DNA from: Hygrocybe punicea | Lineage: Eukaryota; Basidiomycota; Agaricomycetes; Agaricales; Hygrophoraceae | Reading direction: 5' to 3' | Length of the DNA stretch: 64,000 bases | NCBI GenBank assembly: GCA_963556145.1 | Contig: OY744461.1 | Coordinates: 1,116,001 to 1,180,000 of the forward strand | In this document: in pieces, positions 56,801 through 64,000 of the stretch | Position numbering within the stretch: position 1 is the first letter of the stretch | How the letters are laid out: each line of letters opens with the position of its first letter | Notes under the pieces: model-generated | What the model was told of the DNA's origin: nothing | Seen by the model: only the letters and a program-made list of their open reading frames with translations | Database searches by the model: none | Program-made: the position numbers and the translations under genes

Positions 56801-59800
56801 ATCTGTCTGCGGTCTTAGCAAACGCATTTGCCTATCACGTTACTCATCCCAATCCCTCCTACGTGGAAGATTTGCGATCTCAGCAGCGTTTGCTGCTCTT
56901 CCGACTCGTCCACGCCATCAACCGTGAACAACAGATCGCTGGACCCATGACCATTAGTTATTTGATGTCTTGGCCAGACGTTTACCGTTCTCATACATAT
57001 TCTTACATTTATTGGTCATCCTTCGCTGCTGCCCTCGTTGCAGCGTTCCCCCATTTAAAAAGGTGTGAAGTCCCGAGTACTGTCATTCATCTTTAATGAT
57101 AGCATCCCGCAGTTACGAATGCGATTCCATTCAAAGCCACTCCGAAAATCTCGGTATCCGCAAAAAAGCGGTGGAGGTCAATTTCATCCGAGACGCAAAT
57201 CTATTCACGCTGACGTACTGAACTCAGGCAGAACCCGATACAGTGACACTGGATCTAGATACTAATGGAACATTCTTCGCCAAGAGTCAAGTGACCGACT
57301 ATCGTTGTCGTGGCCCGGCTTTAGAAGCCTACAACGTTTTGGATTTTTTCGTAAACACGTATGAGATGGATAACCGCCATGAAAGTGCTGTGCGTGAGGA
57401 CTCACAAAGTCGAGGTCGACCCCGCAACTTGCGGATTCCCTATCTTTCCACACACCCCAACAGCTCTCAGTGTTATCGTATACTCAGATCAGAAGGACAT
57501 AGAAATCTTCCTGATATTGTAGGCCGTTGGTTCCCAAGCCGCGATGACAACAACAAGGCCCAGTACTATGCTGCCTCTATGTTGACTCTTATGAAACCGT
57601 GGCGAGATCTCACAACAGACCTAAGGTGTCCCAACCAATCTTGGGATGCCGCTTTAAAAGACTTCCTCTCGAATGCCTCTCGCCACATCCACTACGTTCT
57701 CTCCTCCATCCAGTACTTCCATGAATGTGATCGAGCTGCGAAGAAAGACAAACTACGTTCCGTCACAATTCCAACGGAAAAAAGGGGTGACAATGAAATG
57801 TCCCAAGACGAATTTGAACTGCCTGAAGCGATGATCGGTTTAGAAGACGATGTCACCGAGGAGGATCTCGTCGCATTTAAAAATTCACAAAAGTCCTTAA
57901 AAGAGGAAATCAATGGCCGACTCGCCGTTGAATCAGCTAGAAACGCAAACTTATTCAATACAAATCAGACACTGTGGGAAACCAACAAGAAGTTCGCCAA
58001 CAATGCTAGCGACCAAGTCATGGAGGATTTGGTGAAATGGAGATCTAGTCTACAACGGGACGTCTTCGAAACCAACCGAGCTGCTGCCCATATTGATCCA
58101 CACCAATCCACGATGCCACCGCGAGGACCATGTGTCGAACCTTGGCAAATGCAAGTGTCTCCACTCCCATCGCCCATAACGACTTCTCCCCCTGGCAAAA
58201 TTGATGACGATCACCAACAGCCAGTGGCCCTTGGAGACGATCAACGACGTGCACATGACATCATCATGTGGCATTTGAAACAAACATTGGAAGGTGCTCA
58301 CCCACCACCACTCCGAATGGTGCTTTATGGAGAAGGCGGGACAGGAAAATCTGAGGTCATACGTGCCGTCACTCATTCTTTTTCTAACATGCACTTTTCA
58401 CACTGGTTGCTCAAATCCGCGTACACGGGGATCACAGCATCTCTTATAGATGGAAAGACCACACACCACATTGCGCATATGTCTCCCACCCGAAGAGGAG
58501 ACTTGTCGGCGGCTATGAAGCAAAAGCTACAAGAGTTTTGGAAACCATATCGATACCTTTTCATCAACGAATTTTCGATGATCAGTAAATCGTTCCTCAG
58601 TGACTTGTCCCGCAACATCACAATTGGAAAAGCCTGTGAAACAGGTGCCAGCGATCACTCCTTTGGTGGCGTCAACATCATCCTATGTGGTGACCTGCAC
58701 CAATTTCCACCCGTCGCCACAAGCTCGTCCGAAGCGCTTTTTCGCCAATCATGTAGTACCGATAAGGTTGAGACTAAACTCGGTCGAAAAATTTATGAAG
58801 AATTCAAAACCGTCGTGATCTTGAAAACCCAGCGTCGAGTGGTCGATCCTGTCTGGCGTGATTTTTTAGATCACCTCCGACATGGCAAAATCCGGCAGCA
58901 TCATTTAAAAATGCTCCGAACTCTCATCATAGCTGAACCTCAATGCCTCCCAACGGAATTGGGGGCACCTGAATGGCAAACCGCTGTCCTCATCACACCA
59001 AGACATGCCGTGAGACGCCAATGGAATGCCGCTGCCATTCGAAAACATTGCAAGGAAACCGGTGAAAATCTTTATGTGATCACCGCTGAGGACAAAACAC
59101 GAGGACGTCCCCTAACCCTACGTGAAAGAGTAGCATTAATAGGTCACGAAGGTAAATCATCAAATGCCCAAAAAGACTTGCCGGAAACCATTGAACTCGC
59201 GAAGGGCATGAAAGTGATGCTGACCGCCAATATCGAGACCGACTTGGACATCACAAATGGAGCCCGGGGGGAAATCGTTGACATCATCCTTGATCCCAAT
59301 GAACCCAAAATGGACACGAGACCTATCATCAACCTCAAGTATGTTCCCACCTGTATTCTCGTAAAACTAGATCGAACCCGCGCCAAGCCTCTACCAGGTT
59401 TGCCTCCAGGAATCATCCCCATCGAACCTACAACGACCCGGATGATAATTCAAGTGAAAGAAGGCTCAACGACCATTACGAAAACCGTGCTCCGACGACA
59501 GCTACCTTTAACAGGAAGCTACGCATTCACAGATTACCGAGCACAAGGACAAACAATCGTATACATCTTCATCGACATTAAAAACCCTCCTCCACCTGGC
59601 TCATTGAACTTGTTCAACCTCTACGTTGCACTCTCCAGAAGCCCTGGACGATCCAACATTCGTCTTTTACGTGATTTTGATGACAAAATTTTTTTGCAAG
59701 AACATGATCCTGCTCTCACATATGAGGATAGAAGACTCCAAGTTTTAGCTGATCAAACAGGACTGTGGTGGGAGAAGATGATCGAGACTACTCTTCATTA

Positions 59801-59801
59801 A
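53870..59801 (+). CDS. Helitron replicase-helicase (Rep/PIF1 type)
   Basis: Three long open parts, 53,870-about 55,235, about 55,290-57,062 and about 57,220-59,801, are joined by short introns, or by frame breaks: a T8 run near 55,245 and a GTATCC...CTCAG intron near 57,153-57,218. The N-terminal part has CAVCAREVN and CLSACNKC Cys pairs. The Helitron helicase-like/Rep part has FPCLYPYGTGG, PPSVWITINPSDLHDP, GRATLHLHMLVWL (the His-x-His of the HUH-type nuclease, 56,240-56,270) and NITYYVTSYAAKK (56,746-56,785) with the candidate catalytic Tyr. The PIF1 helicase begins with LYGEGGTGKSEV (58,325), then GITASLIDGKTTH, YLFINEFSMI, LCGDLHQFPP, RAQGQT and LYVALSRSPGRSNI. In the Walker B segment FINEFSM, Asn stands where the superfamily usually has Asp, and this weakens confidence in activity. 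The element would move by rolling-circle transposition. Confidence 0.9.
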
Positions 59802-59985
59802 CTCATAGTACACGACAATTCCCGTCAAAATTTCTCATCCAGCCTCAATACATGCTGATGAACCTTATTTCTCGAAATCAGGCTCGATACCCCTTGTCAA
59901 AAAGGAGACCCAACCGATCACAGTCCAACGTCATCCGGCTTGACATCAACAGGGGAAAAAATTAAACCACCCGTATGCATTACCA

Positions 59986-61297
59986 GTGAATGACGATGAT
60001 GACGACCCTGAAACCTTACTAACAAAATCGAGAACACAAGCTATATATAAAGAAAAACAGACACAAGCACCCGTTGGAAAAAAACCTATGGCCCCACGTC
60101 CCAATCGTAAATTGCTCCCTGATCCCATTTCCACGGATTCTTCGCTCGAAACTGAAGCAAAAGAAGGCACTCGGCATGCAGATTTTGTGGACACTACCAC
60201 TGGTCCCTCAAACCATGTCAGGTAAAGATCCCCCCTACCTTTCCACTTTGCTTGTAGCATTTCACACTCATCTCCAGCATTCGAGTGGTCGGAATGCCCC
60301 CCCTAATCCAAAATGTCGAAGAACAAGCTGCTTCAAAATTGGAACTTTGGCGCACGGCCTTGTTAACGAAAGGATCGTACTTGGGTGATCCTGAAATAGC
60401 TTCATCCCTCCGCTGGATGAGAGATGGCCGGAGCCTCCGTTTGGTGGATTCAAACACCGAAGGGATCGAGACGCACATAGGAAACTCAGTCACTCTCTCT
60501 CTCCTCGTCCAAATCACGCACGATGACTTCTGGTTGATGCCAGATGCGATGTGGCAAGCCGACAAGGGTGGAGCAAAAAGATTCTCCGATATTAAACTGA
60601 CGTGTACTGGCACTGCCGTCAATGCTCCCCTCCTCCACAACGACTTTGATACCGCGCTTGCTACACTTCGAACTCTCATGAAGGCAGGGACAAACCCTGG
60701 AAGCATACCTGAAGGTGTCATCAAGATCACCGATGGGGAAACCAAAATCAGGCTGCGACACCAACCTTTCCATGTGAGAAACACCCAGTGAGACATGCAT
60801 AAACGCTGACGCCTGTTGCAGAAAGCCACCTCCGTCCCTAACAACAATGAAGAAACCGATGAACAAGGTAATGAACGTAACCTACCATCCACATTCAATC
60901 TGACACACCCCAAGCGTCCACCTTCGCAGACGAGATCAAACTTCGTGACTGGCCTGTAGGCAGCGCCGATGCAAAGACAGCTCTTGAAGACATGGAAGAA
61001 CACTACATCGTCAGACCAATTCCTGCTTTCGACGTCCATGCAGACTTGATTGGGCCACATGAATATGTCGACACCCTAAAAGGTGCCACAGTCATTGCTG
61101 ACTTCACGCTGCAAAAATACTCCATGAAAGAAAAAGCGGGCCCCATCTGTGACATCTTTGTTGCCAATATCATGAAACTCCGTGTTGTCGACCCTCCAAA
61201 GTCCCCCTCCCGTTCGTCTCCCAAAAAGCGTCTCTACAAAAAAGATCCGTTTGACATCGACCTGAGCATGAAGGGCAAAAAAGTGCTAAAGTATTAG
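59986..61297 (+). CDS. Helitron-linked protein of unknown function
   Basis: Exons about 59,986-60,222 (MNDDDDDPETLLTKSRTQ...DFVDTTTG), about 60,285-60,790 (NVEEQAASKLELWRTALL, RSLRLVDSNTEGIE, HDDFWLMPDAMWQ, LTCTGTAVNAPLL), a small exon near 60,825, and about 60,925-61,297 (IKLRDWPVG...ALEDMEEHYIVRPIPAFDVHADLIGP, GATVIADFTLQKYSM, DIFVANIMKLRVVDPPKSP, tail KGKKVLKY). The block HADLIGPHEYVDTLKGATVIADFTL and the strand-rich region suggest an OB-like or other beta fold, but I cannot assign it. A gene of this kind downstream of Helitron helicases is something I recall from Agaricomycetes. An RPA-like single-strand binder would suit a rolling-circle element; that is a hypothesis. Confidence 0.5.
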
Positions 61298-61535
61298 CAT
61301 ACACTTCTTAAAAGTGATGAACGTCTTGTGTACTGACATCACCATTGTATTGTACCTCAATTAACAAGCTGAAACTTCCTGATCGTCCCAATCGTAACCC
61401 TCCTCATCGACTCCCTGTCTCACCTAAACCACCTTAAAACCCTAATGATAAATGACTGGCCCCCTCAAAAAAAAAAAAAGATGTCCACAGGCTCGCCCCC
61501 CCCTCGAAATGGTCAACTAGAGACCACACATGTTT

Positions 61536-62309
61536 CTCAAAATGATCAACTACACCTCACACGTCTTTGTCAACTCCACCCTAACTTACCACCCCGTGAG
61601 TCAAAAACTGTCCTTCGTACTTTATAACTTTACACCTGTGCAGATGAATGCCAGCACAGAGGGGCCTCACATCTACATGTACTCCGTCCAACCTCCACTT
61701 CCCCCCAACCTCACCATCCCGAAACAGGGGAAGAGGACTCACGAAACAAAAACTATTGAAAGTCACACATCAACTCCTCTCTTCCATATCATACAATTCA
61801 CTGTAACTAGTAGCTTGCATGCAGAGTCCACCTTGATCAATGGAGAGGGTCTCCGGTCAAGAAATCGTTGTATCCCACTCCTTCCCTTCCACCGTTGGTA
61901 CCCTTCATCCTACACTCATACATAAACCACATAAATGTCGAAGGAATTCAAAAATTACCTCTGTAATATATACGATATGTGTGAATGTACTGGTGCTGCC
62001 ATCAGTCGCACCACCCGGCTTGCCAAAAGAAAACGTACCACATGTAAACTCATTTCAGTCACCACATATGAATCTTGTTGTGATTCTGAATACCTCGGAG
62101 CCCATTGTACTTCGTGAATGTGCAGATCCTCACCATCCACAAAAACGAAGCACATGGAAAAACGCCGTGAAATCAATCGGAATTGGCATCAATGTTTCCT
62201 TGAATCCATGCAAGTGTTCTTGGTTAATAAACCGTTAAGTGAGACATGGCTCGATTACGACCTTATCCCCGTATCTAAATCTGATTCTGCCAATCTTCAC
62301 GCTGAATAA
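61536..62309 (+). CDS. Second Helitron-linked gene, fragmentary
   Basis: After a start near 61,536 the frame reads MINYTSHVFVNSTLTYHP, SQKLSFVLYNFTPVQ, HIYMYSVQPPLPPNL and IPKQGKRTHETK, ending at a stop about 61,925. A following part on the same strand (about 62,140-62,309) reads REINRNWHQCFLESMQVFLVNKPLSETWLDYDLIPVS and terminates at 62,309; the region between lacks a clean link. Ser/Asn-rich strands at the start recall the beta-structure of the preceding gene, so it might be a paralogue. Exon joins, and whether it is one gene, are unresolved. Confidence 0.35.
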
Positions 62310-62600
62310 CCACCGATCCCGCTCCACCAACTCCAAAAAAAAAAAGTACACCTTGTCTGTATCTTACGTATACGTTGCTGGTCTTTCCATATCTTAGCTA
62401 TCACACTGTAAAAAAAGGAGCAAGGTTGTGCCACCATAGGTGGCCCTTCCCTCTAGTACAAAATATGATTGTAAGCACGCATGCAATTTTACAGTACTCA
62501 TAGAAGAAGGAACATCATGATAGTGATCTGAAGTAACACACCTCCTGGGGCGCTTGGAATGTTGTTGATAGAATACAATTCTCAAACTAACCTGGATCCA
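62310..62600. other. Spacer between the Helitron region and the PARP-like gene
   Basis: Nothing recognisable. The 3' end of the Helitron (hairpin plus CTRR) should lie in or near this stretch but could not be fixed. Confidence 0.35.
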
Positions 62601-62607
62601 ACAGTTG

Positions 62608-64000
62608 TCACCCAAATATAATAAGAAATACTGGCCTGATCGCATCATTGGTATACACTACAGTCTCGTTCAATTGGCCGTTGCACCTTTCGAAAACAAC
62701 CTGCATATCAAACGAGGGCAGTGACTCAGCTACTACTTCTGAATCCAAGCGAGTAGACGAAACTCACCGAGTGAAAGCCAGGAGGACATGATATGACTTC
62801 ATTAAATTGAGTCACATTGCGGGCCTTGCCCAAGACGACCTTGGTCAGAAACATCAATTTCGTCGAAGTATAGTTGGCAGCTCTGAGATGGATCATCAGC
62901 GACGATATTACCCAATGATGACACATACTTGTTCGGTGCGGATGAGGTGTAAACACCTGGTCCAAACCTAATAATAACATTTCAGAAAACCATTCTTATC
63001 AAGCCGTATCGAAAAGAGAAAAAGAGAAAAACCCACCCCCCGGTGCTTAGCGCAATGCTTACTTTGAACGACGTCCTGAGGATGGAACAAGCCGCGCAGC
63101 CGCTGGACCTACATAGCTGCAATTGGCCTGGGTCGCCCAAACTGCACTGGCGGTTCGTTCCATGGTAGCGGAAGCATTCGTTCCCGTGTCTGTTCCTGTT
63201 TAAAAAGTGAATCTCACGTCTATTTGCTGACGGAACGAACGGACCGATATGCATCATAGGGGGCAAGAAAAGATGAACTTTCCACAATCTTGTATACGTT
63301 ATGGATTGTCGGACACGGCCCGCTCTGGGGATGATTCCAGGCCTTCTTGAACTTGTTCACTACTATGCATAGAAGGTCATTTCACACACACCATACCAGA
63401 CACACAAGATAACCAACCCATAGTGTGCGTGACATGGCCGGGTTGCACTTCCAAAAGCAATGGCGCACTGTTCATCGCCGAGTCCCTGCATGTTCTACCG
63501 CAAAAATGATATCTACCATTCTTAGGACGGCTGCGACACATGAGACAAGCCGTTCTGGCCTTGTCTCGGCAGGTTTTGCCGCAGTGGGGATGGTTATGAA
63601 TTTTAGGCTTTCGATGGCAATACTATTGAGGATGGGGATCAGATATATACGGTATAATTCGTGTAAACGAGAAGGCGAGGCTCACATCGCACAACAAGTT
63701 ATACTTGCCAGCACAAGTGAGGCCGCAGGTGGGGTACACCTTACGCCCATTCGAACAGCGTGGACGAACACGGCAAACCTAGTCAAAGAAAAGGGGGTAC
63801 TAAGAAATTTGCCAATATCAGGGGTAAATGTAACTCACAACACACATTGAATTAGAACCACCACTAGGCTTCAACCTACGGGCGCATGTCAGCCCGCATG
63901 TCGGATACTTTTTCCCTCCGCGCGAGTAGCTTGGTTGAACGCCACAAACCTGGTCAAAGACGAGATAAACTGTAAACACCAAGGATCTTGGCAAATACCG
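62608..64000 (-). CDS. PARP-like ADP-ribosyltransferase with Cys-rich repeats (5' end beyond window)
   Basis: On the minus strand from the window edge four Cys-rich units appear: VCGVQPSYSRGGKKYPTCGL..., VCRVRPRCSNGRKVYPTCGL..., YCHRKPKIHNHPHCGKTC, CLMCRSRPKNGRYHFCGRTC (63,960-63,430), each C-x2-C or C-x-H ... C-G-x-T-C, joined by introns. Then FKKAWNHPQSGPCPTIHNVYKI (63,355-63,290) and the catalytic domain: YHGTNRQCSLG with the likely NAD-binding His, SGCAACSILRTSF (63,160-63,060), RFGPGVYTSSAPNKYVSSL with the Tyr (62,965-62,900), TSTKLMFLTKVVLGKARNV and, last, NETVVYTNDAIRP with the Glu, ending at a TGA (62,608-62,610). Small PARP-like proteins with this Cys array are widespread in Agaricomycetes; target and role unknown. 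The gene start is outside the window. Confidence 0.75.

Overview
The window looks like a piece of an Agaricomycete (mushroom-forming basidiomycete) nuclear genome. Genes are split by many 50-70 bp introns with GT...AG ends and CTAAC/CTGAC-like branch sites. The gene content is typical of that group: a KDZ-type transposase, an alpha-kinase, a PARP-like protein, an HNH-like gene and a Rep-helicase Helitron. No species can be named from sequence alone.

Bases 1 to about 32,500 are a transposon graveyard. A broken Ty3/gypsy pol (about 392-2519, + strand) is followed, in convergent orientation, by a broken coiled-coil, Cys-rich gene (about 13,240 down to 2,724). Both have been hit by later elements. 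A right end of a hAT-like element abuts pol at 391, an 849-bp perfect-looking palindrome (878-1726) sits in the integrase, a 1.6-kb hAT-like element (3344-4945) and a 7.4-kb element with about 1.8-kb inverted terminal repeats (5661-13061) sit in the antisense gene. The 7.4-kb element itself holds further hAT-like insertions (7548-8191; 9517-11181, which holds 10378-11061). For several of them exact target-site duplications can be read, and removing the element restores the host reading frame. A multi-exon HNH-like gene (17,396-15,999, - strand) survives as an apparently intact island. Further right come a conserved TE-associated basidiomycete gene split by another hAT-like copy (20,764-22,183), a KDZ transposase with an in-frame stop (28,315-24,755), and an alpha-kinase gene (about 31,990-29,664) bracketed by inverted repeats.

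From about 32,500 to 53,200 the window is compact and mostly single-copy: a poorly resolved gene with a DTGAQ motif, a small beta-trefoil-like protein, a secreted or membrane-type unknown, a basidiomycete-specific repeat protein, then ribosomal protein uS15 (RPS13), an RBR E3 ligase (RNF216-like), ABCE1/Rli1, a Pin4/Par14 parvulin, an Snt1/NCoR-like SANT corepressor and GPI transamidase subunit PIG-S. These housekeeping genes alternate in convergent and divergent pairs with gaps of about 190-240 bp.

From 53,870 to about 62,300 lies a Helitron: a 5.9-kb Rep/PIF1-helicase gene followed on the same strand by two multi-exon genes of unknown function that may be its cargo or accessory proteins. 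The window closes with the 3' part of a PARP-like gene carrying several Cys-rich repeats ahead of its catalytic domain (minus strand, 5' end beyond base 64,000).

Many intron borders are read by eye and are provisional; no LTRs, tRNAs, rRNAs or CRISPR arrays were recognised.
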